Assembly: GCA_002721815.1 (NCBI GenBank) | Contig: PBLQ01000002.1 | Location: 1-64,000 of the forward strand | Length of the DNA: 64,000 bases | Reading direction: 5' to 3' | Origin: Myxococcales bacterium | GTDB taxonomy: Bacteria; Myxococcota; UBA727; GCA-2721815 | Part shown: positions 15,905-24,753 of the stretch, piece after piece | Position numbering within the stretch: the stretch's first letter is position 1 | Layout: the number at the start of each line of letters is the position of its first letter | The notes under the pieces: generated by a model | What the model saw: the letters and a program-made list of their open reading frames with translations, nothing else | What the model was told of the DNA's origin: nothing | The model's database searches: none | Program-made: the position numbers and the translations under genes

Positions 15905-17557
15905 ATGTCGTTTTTTCAAGAGCCTCCGCAACTGGCCAATCAATATACCACTGACCGTGCTTTGCGGCTCTTGCTGGAGCGATGCTTGCCTCAAGATGTA
16001 CTTGGGGCCGTGCAAGGCGACCTCGAGAATTTTGGGCTTCGGGTGACCGACGACATTCTTGATTTGTGCTTGGCCGCTCAGGCGCAAGAACCACGATTGC
16101 AGCAATTTGATGCATGGGGGAACCGCATCGATGAAATCCATGTGAGTGATGCATGGAAAGCCCTTGGCGCCATCGCGGCCCAAGAAGGCTTGGTGGCGCT
16201 GGCCTATGAAAGGCCTCACGGGGCGGCATCTCGCATCTGCCAGGCGGCGAAATTATATCTCTTCAACCCGTCATCGGCCATTTATACGTGCCCTTTGGCC
16301 ATGTCGGACGGGGCGGCACGGCTCATCGAGGTGCACGGCGACGCAACGCTTAAGGAGAAAGCATACAAGCATCTCATCAGTCGCGACCCCAAAGACGTAT
16401 GGACCTCTGGCCAATGGATGACCGAGCGTGCGGGCGGCTCCGATGTGAGTGGCACAGAGACCATGGCGCGCCCGGCTGAAGGTGGCTTCGAATTGACGGG
16501 CACCAAATGGTTCACCTCTGCCACCACCTCCCAAATGGCCATGACTTTGGCAAGGGTCGAGGGTGATCAGGCCTTGTCTCTTTTTTATATTGAAACACGT
16601 TTGCCCAGCGGCCACTTAAACAACATTGAAATCCATCGACTGAAAGACAAATTGGGAACGCGTGCCATGCCTACGGCCGAACTGAGCCTCCGAAATACCC
16701 CCGCACAACTGGTGGGCACACAAGGTCGCGGCGTTGCACAGATGGCCACACTCTTTAACGTGACGCGAATTTACAATGCCATCACTTCTGTGGGCTACAT
16801 GCGTCGTGGTTTGGCCCTTGCCGCCGATTTTGCCCAGCGGCGACAGGCATTTGGACGACCGCTTTCCCAGCACCCGCTCCATGTTCGAACATTGGCGGGG
16901 TTGCAGGCGCGATTGGTGGCGTCCTTGCACGTGGTGTTTTACGTGACACAACTTCAGGGCAAGCTGGAGTGCGATGAAGCCAGCCAGGACGAACGCGCCG
17001 CGCTGCGATTGCTCACGCCCGTGGCAAAATTGTTTACGGCCAAAGAGTCGGTGTCAGTGCTCAGCGAAGTGCTCGAATGCTTTGGTGGGGCGGGCTATAT
17101 GGAAGACAATCATCTGCCCGTTTTGCTTCGTGATGCCCAAGTCCTGCCCATCTGGGAAGGCACCACCAACGTTTTGAGTTTGGATGCCCTCAGATCCATT
17201 CAGAAGGACGACGCCTTTACCGGGTGGCGCAGCGAGATGGAACGAAAAATAAGTGGTCTGCACAAGGGCACAGACGCAGAAACGCTGCGGGAGGGTGTGC
17301 AATGGCTTCATCGACAACTGGCGGACAATGACCCAGAGCAGCTTGCTGTCAACGCTCGAGCCTGGGCCATCACACTGGCCAAGATCACCGCCGCGATCTT
17401 ACTTGCAGAGCAGGGGCAATGGGAACAATATACAAAAAGCGAGAGCATGGCGCTGGGGTGCCTAAAAGTATTAACTCAAAAACAATGGCTGCAGCCGGAA
17501 GCCGTGTTTGAGTGGGATGATACCGAACATCAAATTGTATATGGCCAATCGAAGTAA
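15905..17557 (+). CDS. acyl-CoA dehydrogenase, AidB-like
   Basis: A 550-residue FAD-dependent acyl-CoA dehydrogenase; it would introduce an alpha-beta double bond in an acyl-CoA with electron transfer to ETF. Length and motifs match the AidB/ACAD branch. QWMTERAGGSDVSGTET and FELTGTKWFTSATTSQMAMTLAR are the FAD/substrate stretches. RLKDKLGTRAMPTAEL follows, then ECFGGAGYMEDNHLPVLLRDAQVLPIWEGTTNVLSLD with the conserved catalytic-region E and the IWEGTTNV signature. In E. coli AidB is induced by alkylation stress; whether this copy acts on DNA, on acyl-CoA or on both is not shown. The Shine-Dalgarno is weak (AGG 10 bases before ATG). Gene ends 9 bases from the convergent kinase gene. Confidence 0.9.
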   Translation: MSFFQEPPQLANQYTTDRALRLLLERCLPQDVLGAVQGDLENFGLRVTDDILDLCLAAQAQEPRLQQFDAWGNRIDEIHVSDAWKALGAIAAQEGLVALAYERPHGAASRICQAAKLYLFNPSSAIYTCPLAMSDGAARLIEVHGDATLKEKAYKHLISRDPKDVWTSGQWMTERAGGSDVSGTETMARPAEGGFELTGTKWFTSATTSQMAMTLARVEGDQALSLFYIETRLPSGHLNNIEIHRLKDKLGTRAMPTAELSLRNTPAQLVGTQGRGVAQMATLFNVTRIYNAITSVGYMRRGLALAADFAQRRQAFGRPLSQHPLHVRTLAGLQARLVASLHVVFYVTQLQGKLECDEASQDERAALRLLTPVAKLFTAKESVSVLSEVLECFGGAGYMEDNHLPVLLRDAQVLPIWEGTTNVLSLDALRSIQKDDAFTGWRSEMERKISGLHKGTDAETLREGVQWLHRQLADNDPEQLAVNARAWAITLAKITAAILLAEQGQWEQYTKSESMALGCLKVLTQKQWLQPEAVFEWDDTEHQIVYGQSK

Positions 17558-17566
17558 CGTCGTGAA

Positions 17567-18439
17567 TCAGAGGAAACGCTGCATTTCAGTTTGTGCTTGC
17601 ATGAAATAGCCGCCGCCAAAAAGATTGGCATGGTTGAGAATGTGGTACAGGTTATAGATGGCTTGCCGTTCTTCATGGCCCGGCGCTTGGGGGAGAACCT
17701 CTTGATAACCCTCATAAAATGATTTTGAAAAACCGCCGAACAACCGGGTCATGGCCAAATCGGTTTCTCTGTCGCCGTAATAAACAGCGGGATCGAAAAT
17801 ACAAGGCGTATGATCGTTCAAAATTCCAAAGTTACCGCTCCAAAGGTCCCCGTGAAGCAATGATGGTTTCGGGGAATGTCCGCTCAAAAGGCTTGGCAGT
17901 TGAGCGCAAAAAGAATCTGCCACGGTCAAGAAGGTGGAAGAAGCACCCCGAAAAGCCAAAAGATCCAGTTGTGGGTGCATGCGACATTGGAGCCAAAACT
18001 CCACCCAGTTGTCGTGCCACTGGTTTTTTTGCGGGGTTTTGCCAATAAAGTTGTCCGCTTCAAATCCGAACCGTGTGTGGGTGATTTGATGCATTTGTGC
18101 GAGTCCACGGCCAAGGTGTCGTTGTCCCTTGTCGGTTTTGGGGCCGAAATCTAGAGCATTCATCACCAGTATGGCCACTTCACTGTTTTGGTTGACGTGT
18201 TGCGGTGTGGGAACGGTGAGTTCGGTACATTGGGCGAGCGCGTTGAGGCCCTTTTGCTCCATGGCAAACATGTTTTGAAAGCTGGGGTCTCCCGCTTTGA
18301 CGAAAACAGTCGGTCCGCCAGTAATTTGGGCCAGATAGCTTTGGCATATGTCGCCACCAAAAGCTTCGGTCATTTCTAAATCGGTACTGGCTTTGAGCTG
18401 CAGGGATTGCGCCAATAAGGCGTGGACGGAATTTTTCAT
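17567..18439 (-). CDS. fructosamine kinase family protein (FN3K-like)
   Basis: Predicted to phosphorylate sugars bound to protein amines (ribulosamine/fructosamine) so that the adduct falls off, a protein deglycation repair. The 290-residue protein has the FN3K hallmarks: SYLAQITGGPTVFVKAG (ATP lysine), FQNMFAMEQKGLNAL, LLHGDLWSGNFG around residue 192 as the catalytic loop, and IFDPAVYYGDRETDLAMTRLFGGF. A much longer frame exists upstream, but the ATG at 18439 matches the family N-terminus and lies one base after the stop of the hotdog thioesterase gene, a sign of translational coupling. Confidence 0.9.
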   Translation of the reverse strand: MKNSVHALLAQSLQLKASTDLEMTEAFGGDICQSYLAQITGGPTVFVKAGDPSFQNMFAMEQKGLNALAQCTELTVPTPQHVNQNSEVAILVMNALDFGPKTDKGQRHLGRGLAQMHQITHTRFGFEADNFIGKTPQKNQWHDNWVEFWLQCRMHPQLDLLAFRGASSTFLTVADSFCAQLPSLLSGHSPKPSLLHGDLWSGNFGILNDHTPCIFDPAVYYGDRETDLAMTRLFGGFSKSFYEGYQEVLPQAPGHEERQAIYNLYHILNHANLFGGGYFMQAQTEMQRFL

Positions 18440-18440
18440 A

Positions 18441-18905
18441 TTACCAACGGTGGAACGCGGGGTGACCTTCTTCGATGGCCACAAAAGTACCCGAGAATCG
18501 AGCGGTGATGGCGTCGCCTGCTTCAAGCGTGGCCTCCACCACACAAGAGTTGTCAGTGGATTCGATGACACGCGCTCTGAGATGGACAGGGCCATCGGTT
18601 GGCGTGGGGCGACGTAGCTTGACCTCGTACTTGGCGGTGACGGTACAGGGCGGGATGTCGGCATCGCGTTGGGCCATGAGGTAATGGGCGGCGGTCCAGT
18701 TGCAATGACAATCCAATAAAGAGCCCACAATGCCACCATTCAGCATGTTGTCGAACGCCTCATGCATCTTTTTGGGATGCCATGTGCAGACAACTTCGTC
18801 TCCTTCGACGAAGGACCGAATACGAAGGCCATCGGGATTGGCGGGACCGCACCCAAAACACTTGTTGTTGGGCGCATAGGTTTCTTGAATACATTTGTCA
18901 GTCAT
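18441..18905 (-). CDS. PaaI-type hotdog thioesterase
   Basis: A 154-residue hotdog-fold protein, probably an acyl-CoA thioesterase. The N-terminal CFGCGPANPDGL motif and MLNGGIVGSLLDCHCNWTAA (the HGG-like turn and catalytic acid helix of this family, with His replaced by Asn and Asp present) are seen. KYEVKLRRPTP then VHLRARVIE complete the beta sheet. It starts just downstream of the Cys-rich lipoprotein gene and is coupled to the fructosamine kinase gene. The pairing with protein deglycation is not an established pathway, so any joint role is inference. Confidence 0.85.
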   Translation of the reverse strand: MTDKCIQETYAPNNKCFGCGPANPDGLRIRSFVEGDEVVCTWHPKKMHEAFDNMLNGGIVGSLLDCHCNWTAAHYLMAQRDADIPPCTVTAKYEVKLRRPTPTDGPVHLRARVIESTDNSCVVEATLEAGDAITARFSGTFVAIEEGHPAFHRW

Positions 18906-18945
18906 GGATTGTTGCCTTTACTGGCGTCAGTGGCAGGGCTGGGTT

Positions 18946-20178
18946 TTAAAATTCCCAGCAGAATGTGATGGGAATAACGCCCGCGATGGTGCACTGAAGG
19001 CAAATGCCATTACACTGAACACCTTCACATTGGGTGGGAGGTGGAATATCGGGCACACATTCGCCGGTGGCTGAACAATGACCCGGCACTTCCATATCAT
19101 CACAAAGGTCTCGATCCACTTCGGCTTGGCAAACTCCACCCCCCACGGCCTGACATTCACCAGACACGCAAGTGCCTTCGGTACAGCGCCCCGGACGGGT
19201 ACAGCTTCGCCCGTCAAAGGAAACGCATTGGCCTTGGATGCAGCGGCCTTCGCCACATTGGTCTTCGCCCGTTAGACAAAGGGATTGATTGTTGAGACCT
19301 TCGTGGCTGCAGATGCCAGTTCGCGAATCGCAGGTGTCGGTGGTGCATGGGTTGCCATCATCACAGTCCACGTCCACACAAAGGTCAGGCAAACATTGGG
19401 CTGTGGGACCCAAAACAGGTTCTGCGGTCGGTTCGGAATGGGGCCCCGCATCTCCCAGGCCCCCGTCGCTTGAAAGGGTGGATGGCGTGGAAGGTAATTC
19501 GGGCCCAGCATCGTTGGCGGTGGGAGCCACCATCCCGCATCCTACCTCACAGGTGAGGTCTTCATATTGATAATCACACAAGCCGGTCGCACTATCACAG
19601 ACACCAGTACCAGGAATGAACGACCGCAAAACCATGTCGCCCACACAATCATCTGGCGGTGCGAAGGCACACTCTTGAAGTTCACCTAAACAAACACCTT
19701 CAGAGCATACATCATCACGGGTACAGGCATTGCCGTCATCGCACATTAAGTCGTTACGAGGCGGGTACAGACACGCGCCATTTTCGCACCAGCCTTGTGA
19801 ACCAAAACAGGGGTTCGGAGGCTCTTGGCAGGTGACGCCTTCACAGGGGTCGGTGACGCAAGCGCCTGTGTCAAAGTTACACCCGTATTCGCATTCTTCT
19901 TCTATTGAGGTGTAAACGCAAAGGTACTCATCGCTGCATTCACCCAAAGGGCGCAGCAGAGATACGGTAGAGGTCATACAGGTGGGGGCCAGGGGCAGAC
20001 AGTCTGCATCCTTCACGCACTCGCCAGGAATGCATTGACCCAGAACGCAAACGCTTTGGTTGCAATCTTCGTTGGTGTGGCATTGAACCACTGGATCTTT
20101 CACATACACTTCGCGATCGCCGCAAGTGCATGCAGAGAGCGCAAAAACGAATAAAACGAAATATCGAGACAAAAACAC
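18946..20178 (-). CDS. Cys-rich lipoprotein with CDDGNxCTxDxC repeats
   Basis: A 410-residue predicted lipoprotein (signal ...FVFALSAC) with more than 50 cysteines. Repeated small disulfide knots are seen: CVKDADCLPLAP, MCDDGNACTRDDVC, DCDDGNPCTTDTCDSRTGICSHEG, CGEGRCIQGQCVSFDG and others. These are the dickkopf/EGF-like modules common in myxobacterial surface proteins. A Pro/Ser/DAG linker (NDAGPELPSTPS, LGDAGPHSEP) divides the protein at about residues 216-245. The start codon is GTG; the ribosome site is weak. It likely lies on the cell surface, perhaps as an adhesin or matrix protein. Its neighbour downstream is the hotdog gene, separated by about 40 bases. Confidence 0.8.
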   Translation of the reverse strand: MFLSRYFVLFVFALSACTCGDREVYVKDPVVQCHTNEDCNQSVCVLGQCIPGECVKDADCLPLAPTCMTSTVSLLRPLGECSDEYLCVYTSIEEECEYGCNFDTGACVTDPCEGVTCQEPPNPCFGSQGWCENGACLYPPRNDLMCDDGNACTRDDVCSEGVCLGELQECAFAPPDDCVGDMVLRSFIPGTGVCDSATGLCDYQYEDLTCEVGCGMVAPTANDAGPELPSTPSTLSSDGGLGDAGPHSEPTAEPVLGPTAQCLPDLCVDVDCDDGNPCTTDTCDSRTGICSHEGLNNQSLCLTGEDQCGEGRCIQGQCVSFDGRSCTRPGRCTEGTCVSGECQAVGGGVCQAEVDRDLCDDMEVPGHCSATGECVPDIPPPTQCEGVQCNGICLQCTIAGVIPITFCWEF

Positions 20179-20290
20179 GGGAAACCCAACCCTTCATCAT
20201 TGGTATCGGCAAATCATACAAGATGTCCTGTGTTTCTACCTCGTTTTTTTTAGAAGTTCTCTTTGAACCCAAAAACCTTTTAATTCCGCC

Positions 20291-21040
20291 TTAGAAGGAC
20301 ATGTAAATACCACCGTTCACCGGCAGGTTGGCCCCGGTGATGTAACCATTGCGTTCGTCACAGAGAAAATCGATGGCCCGACCGATGTCTTCGGGGAGGC
20401 CCACGCGGCCCACGGGGATCTGCGCTTCTGCGGCCAACCGAATGTGCTCAGGCATGGCCATGACCATTTCTGTTTGAATGTAGCCCGGAGAGACTGTGTT
20501 GACGGTGACACCATGTTTGGCACCTTCTTGCGCCAGTGCCATGGAGAAACCGTGGACCCCTGCTTTGGCTGCTGAATAATTGGTCTGCCCAAAGGCGCCT
20601 TTTTGTCCGTTAATGGAAGAGATGTTCACCACACGGCCAAACTTTTGTGCGCACATTTTTTCGAAAACTGGGTGGGTCATGTTGTACAGGCTGGCGAGGT
20701 TGGTTTGAAGAACCGCATCCCAATTGGCTTTGGTGAGTTTCTTGAAAGAACTGTCTCGGGTAATGCCCGCATTGTTGATAAGAACACTGATGGTGCCCAG
20801 TTTGGCTTCGACCTCTTCGACGAGTTGTGTGCACGATCCCACATCCGTGATGTCCACGGGCATGATTTCGAGGTTGAGATCTTCGCTCGCAAAGGCTTGT
20901 TGAACGGCTTTGGCTTTTTCTGTCTCTGCTGGGAGGTGGGTGGCCACCACACGATGACCCGATCTCAACAGACAACGGCTGGTTCCTTGACCAATTCCAC
21001 CAATGCCGCCCGTAACGACTGCAACTCTCTGATTTTTCAT
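20291..21040 (-). CDS. phbB: acetoacetyl-CoA reductase (short-chain dehydrogenase)
   Basis: Reduces acetoacetyl-CoA to (R)-3-hydroxybutyryl-CoA with NADPH, the second step of polyhydroxybutyrate synthesis. The 249-residue protein has the SDR signature: TGGIGGIG cofactor loop (residues 10-17), NNAGITRD, SSINGQKG with catalytic Ser141/142, then Tyr155 and Lys159 in NYSAAKAG, and a C-terminal PVNGGIYM typical of PhbB. The ATG at 21040 has AGAGGGGGA upstream, better than the in-frame start at 21079. No phaA or phaC lies next to it in this window. A related 3-oxoacyl reductase cannot be excluded without alignment. Confidence 0.85.
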   Translation of the reverse strand: MKNQRVAVVTGGIGGIGQGTSRCLLRSGHRVVATHLPAETEKAKAVQQAFASEDLNLEIMPVDITDVGSCTQLVEEVEAKLGTISVLINNAGITRDSSFKKLTKANWDAVLQTNLASLYNMTHPVFEKMCAQKFGRVVNISSINGQKGAFGQTNYSAAKAGVHGFSMALAQEGAKHGVTVNTVSPGYIQTEMVMAMPEHIRLAAEAQIPVGRVGLPEDIGRAIDFLCDERNGYITGANLPVNGGIYMSF

Positions 21041-21227
21041 TGTTTTCCCCCTCTGGCCTGCCTGGCAGACCCTCTTCAATTATGAATTCTTATTTAATTG
21101 CGCCGATTTTAACCGGTCGCCCATATAAGTAAAGTACACGATTTTTTCTGTCCTCGGTCGATTAGCTGATGACCTGGCAAGCCAAGTTTGCTAGGAACCC
21201 AATAGACCTTATGAGGGTGGGGTTAAC

Positions 21228-23717
21228 ATGAAAACTAAAATAAAATTAAATATTCTATCGATCTTTGTTTTTTCTGCGACCATATCTGGTTGCCAACTGG
21301 AACAACTGTTTCCTGAAAAAGTGGCGGATGGCGTTGCGCGCCTGACCATACGTAATGCAGGTAACATTGTTAGCCTCATCACTGACAACGCCGCTTGTGG
21401 TTTTGCCAGTGAAATGGCCAAGGCCAGTCGTCAGACCATTGGCGATATGGGTAAAGAAGGCACCGTCATCGAGACGGTCAGCAACTGCGTACTTTCTTTT
21501 CCCCAAGAAACGGTTCTGAGCACCGACTGCCATGGCGTCCAAACGCGGGTGCGAGGTACGGTGACGGTCAGTGCAGTGCGCACACTTGAAGGCGTCTTAA
21601 CTGGAAGTGATGAGTCGCCAGCATTGCCCATGCGACCTGACCCCATGGTGATGGAGCTGACGGCGGAGTTTGATAACTTTTGGGTTGGCAATGACGATAA
21701 CGGTTTAGAGCAAAAGACCGGCACCATGACTTGGACTGTGATGCCCCATGTGGCGGTGAGTAAGTCTCTGGGGGTTTGCGCCACGCCCACGATGGATTTA
21801 ACGTTCCAGGACGTCGCTTACTCCAACGTCTCTGCTCGTGCTGCTTCCGATGGCTCCGAATTTGATGTGGAAATCCCTTCGAGTCTTTTGAATGCACAAC
21901 TCGGCAAATGGGACGATGATGAAAACATGCTCTCAGGCACCATCACGGTATGGGAGAGCAATCAAACCGTGCCCAACGATGGTCTTGGCCTCGACCCTGA
22001 ATACGGTGCACAAACATTTCGTGACAGTTACACCTGTGCAGAGGCCAATCCTGATTTAGCCTTGCCGGTATCTTACGAATGTCCGTCTTTGGCACCTCGA
22101 TTGGCCGAAGGTGCGGCGCCCTTGTCTTTACAGGCTTTTGGTCAGTTGGTGGATGAAATCGATTTGGCTGAAGATTGTGGTTTTTCGGCACCACACATTT
22201 TAAATAACCCAACCGTCACCGGCACCCTGGGCGAACGCGGTGGCACTGCCACATGGACCATTTCTCAGCCTTGCACCGTGACTTGGTCACAACCCACTGT
22301 CATCGATGAGGACTGTAACGGCGTGAAAACCTATGCGCTAGGGTCCGTAACGGGCACAGGCACCAAAACCTTGAAGGGGTACGTCTCGGGTGATCCGGCA
22401 GAACCTATCGTCCCAGACAGTTGGATGCCGGCCACCGTGCAGATGAACTTGAACTTTGACAACATGTCCGTCTGGACGAGCAATGTAGACCGCACTTTTA
22501 CAGTGTTGTCTGGTGAAATGGATGGCCAAATTCAGCCACGCACAGAGATGGACGAATCACTGGGTGTTTGCTCTCTAAAAATTCCCACCGTGACCTTCAC
22601 TGATATGGGACTGAGTGAAATGGATATTCTCATCGAGAATGAAGGCGTTAGTTTGTCAGCCTTCATCGACTCGGGTTTGATTAACGCGCAATCCGGACAG
22701 TTGGGGCACCTAGAAAACTGGTTGTCTGGCGATATGCTCGTGGACGGTGAAGAGGTGGCTTTGCCATTGGCTGGGAAGGAACCCATTTTTAATCCCGATT
22801 ACGACCGCGCCACGCATTATGATGCGTTCGATTGTAAAGAGAATTTCAAAAAAGTCGAAAACGACGAAGCCTGTGATTTCTCTCAAGGCATCGGTGAGAA
22901 TACGGCTCGTCTTTTGGTCCAGTCCTTGGGGCACATTGCCTCCATGGTCAACGACAGTAATGATGGGGGATTTGAAGACATGTCTGTGTTGGTGATTCCT
23001 GAAGAAGCGGAAGGTGCCGCCGGGGAGATGGGTTCCTTAACGCATGCCACAGATTTATGCGTGGTAGGTGGTACGCCCGAAGCTCGGGTTTTCGACAGCG
23101 ACTGTGAACAAACCGATTCCATCGTGTCTGGTACGGCTCATGTGATCGCCAATCGACACGTCACCGGTCTGCGGGAAGACATTATTGATTTAAGCTTTCT
23201 GGAAAGCATTTTGGACATCTTCGGGGCTCAAGACGCCATGAAATCCATCACGCCGGCCAGCCAAGAAGCGGTGACCATTACCATTGATTCTGCAGATTTA
23301 ACCGACTTTGTGTCGTACACCTTGGCGCGAGGCGAAATGGACCCCGTGGGAAGTTTGACCCTTCACAAAGGCGACATCAAAGGTGTGGTAAGGCCATTGA
23401 TGCAAGAGCGGTCCGGTTCGCCAGGGACCTACGATATCCCAACACCAGTGGCATTTATCGAAGGTCTTGAGATTTTCAATGCCGAGGCAACTCTGATTGG
23501 TGAAGGAAAAACCTTTAAAGTGAATATTGAGTACGCTTATTTGGACGCTCAAAACGGCAAAAGAAACGGCGAGGGCAATCACATGTCCGGTCGTATCAAG
23601 GTCAATGGCAAAATGGTGACCATTGCCGACGGTACGATACTCAACCCAGATTTTGATCAAGAGGCGTTCAACAATACCTACATCTGTGAAGAAGGTCTTT
23701 CCAGCGTTATTGAGTAA
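21228..23717 (+). CDS. lipoprotein with three ~265-residue repeats
   Basis: An 829-residue predicted lipoprotein (signal MKTKIKLNILSIFVFSATISGC). It is built of three divergent repeats. Each opens with a line like RLTIRNAGNIVSLITDNAACGF / PLSLQAFGQLVDEIDLAEDCGF / RLLVQSLGHIASMVNDSNDGGF, starting near residues 38, 297 and 561. Each closes with (L/I)xxAQxGxxxxxxNxxSGxxxV then NPDYDxxxxxxxYxC, near residues 219-266, 485-530 and 772-829. Cysteine pairs recur. This indicates a beta-rich domain tripled by internal duplication. Flanked by phbB and a second lipoprotein. No known domain was recognised. GGGG lies about 6 bases before the ATG. Confidence 0.75.
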   Translation: MKTKIKLNILSIFVFSATISGCQLEQLFPEKVADGVARLTIRNAGNIVSLITDNAACGFASEMAKASRQTIGDMGKEGTVIETVSNCVLSFPQETVLSTDCHGVQTRVRGTVTVSAVRTLEGVLTGSDESPALPMRPDPMVMELTAEFDNFWVGNDDNGLEQKTGTMTWTVMPHVAVSKSLGVCATPTMDLTFQDVAYSNVSARAASDGSEFDVEIPSSLLNAQLGKWDDDENMLSGTITVWESNQTVPNDGLGLDPEYGAQTFRDSYTCAEANPDLALPVSYECPSLAPRLAEGAAPLSLQAFGQLVDEIDLAEDCGFSAPHILNNPTVTGTLGERGGTATWTISQPCTVTWSQPTVIDEDCNGVKTYALGSVTGTGTKTLKGYVSGDPAEPIVPDSWMPATVQMNLNFDNMSVWTSNVDRTFTVLSGEMDGQIQPRTEMDESLGVCSLKIPTVTFTDMGLSEMDILIENEGVSLSAFIDSGLINAQSGQLGHLENWLSGDMLVDGEEVALPLAGKEPIFNPDYDRATHYDAFDCKENFKKVENDEACDFSQGIGENTARLLVQSLGHIASMVNDSNDGGFEDMSVLVIPEEAEGAAGEMGSLTHATDLCVVGGTPEARVFDSDCEQTDSIVSGTAHVIANRHVTGLREDIIDLSFLESILDIFGAQDAMKSITPASQEAVTITIDSADLTDFVSYTLARGEMDPVGSLTLHKGDIKGVVRPLMQERSGSPGTYDIPTPVAFIEGLEIFNAEATLIGEGKTFKVNIEYAYLDAQNGKRNGEGNHMSGRIKVNGKMVTIADGTILNPDFDQEAFNNTYICEEGLSSVIE

Positions 23718-23807
23718 TATGTATCCTTTACATCATGACCCAGCTTTTAAGTACGCCGTATAGGAGTATATAGTTTAACGTGTAACAGTTCAGTGAAGAG
23801 AGGATTT

Positions 23808-24707
23808 ATGGTTCCACACCGTCTACTCATTTACCTTTTTATCAGTGTACTCATGGGATGTCCTAACGCACCTGAGGAATCGGAAAGCAATGAAATCCCA
23901 CCTAAAGAATGGGATAAAACCCATTTTGACGCCGGCATTGCCCATCAAGACGCTGGTACGCTCAATCAAGACGCTGGTGCGCTCAATCAAGGGCGAACCG
24001 ATGCTGGAGTTGAGTCTGTAGGGCCCATCTCCGGAACTCATTTCTTTAAAGTTATTGGTTATTTACGTCTTGGCTTCAGCATTTATGGCCCCTTAGGAAA
24101 ATTTGCCCTGGATCAAAGTAATTCCACCACGCCAAGCTTCACCGTAACAGAAACAACGAATAACGAGAACCACCGCATTGTCACTTTTGATTTTGGTGAA
24201 GGGGGTTTTGATGGGTATTACTCAATTTTTAATGAAACATTCGATGAGGAAGGCAATTTCGTTTCTGGCAACTTCGGAGGAGACCCACTCAGCTATTCCT
24301 GTGACTATAGCGATGAGCAGGTGACATGCTTGTACGTTGAATACGATTGGGTTTGTGAAGATGTTTTTGACCTGAATGGCAACTTAGAAAGTAGCGACTG
24401 TGACGAGCCGCTCGGGGAGGTTGCTTTGGGCACTGCCATCAACTGCTCTTCTCTTGAGAACTCGAACACCCTCTGTAACTACAGCACTCCCGTATTATCT
24501 TGTAATGACTTGTACGATAACGATTTTAGACGCATCAATTCAGTGTGTACCGGCAGTGGAGATCTTACAGGCACCCAAAGTGAATGCACAGTAGCGGCAG
24601 AAAGTACCCTTTGCGAAATCGAGAGAGAGCAAACCCAATGTGTTCTAGAACTCGATGCGCTTTTTAATGTACAAACACCGTGCGAATCAGGGGCATCTGC
24701 GCCTTAA
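23808..24707 (+). CDS. Cys-rich lipoprotein with DAG linker
   Basis: A 299-residue predicted lipoprotein. The ATG at 23808, with AGAGAGGA 5 bases upstream, gives the signal MVPHRLLIYLFISVLMGC. The longer frame from GTG 23793 is rejected. The next ~70 residues are a linker with three near-copies of DAGxxxQ. The mature domain is beta-rich and has paired Cys (SYSCDYSDEQVTCLYVEYDWVCED, CNYSTPVLSCND, CTVAAESTLCEIE). Gene lies 90 bases after the triple-repeat lipoprotein. Function unknown. Confidence 0.65.
   Translation: MVPHRLLIYLFISVLMGCPNAPEESESNEIPPKEWDKTHFDAGIAHQDAGTLNQDAGALNQGRTDAGVESVGPISGTHFFKVIGYLRLGFSIYGPLGKFALDQSNSTTPSFTVTETTNNENHRIVTFDFGEGGFDGYYSIFNETFDEEGNFVSGNFGGDPLSYSCDYSDEQVTCLYVEYDWVCEDVFDLNGNLESSDCDEPLGEVALGTAINCSSLENSNTLCNYSTPVLSCNDLYDNDFRRINSVCTGSGDLTGTQSECTVAAESTLCEIEREQTQCVLELDALFNVQTPCESGASAP
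23945..23991 (+). repeat. 21-base tandem repeat in the DAG linker
   Basis: Two near-identical copies of a 21-base unit (about CAAGACGCTGGTACGCTCAAT) plus a partial copy. It encodes QDAGTLN/QDAGALN. In-frame variation would change linker length only. Confidence 0.7.
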
Positions 24708-24753
24708 AAAGCATGAGGGAAGCGATGGCCATAGCTACTTGATCGAGCGGTGG

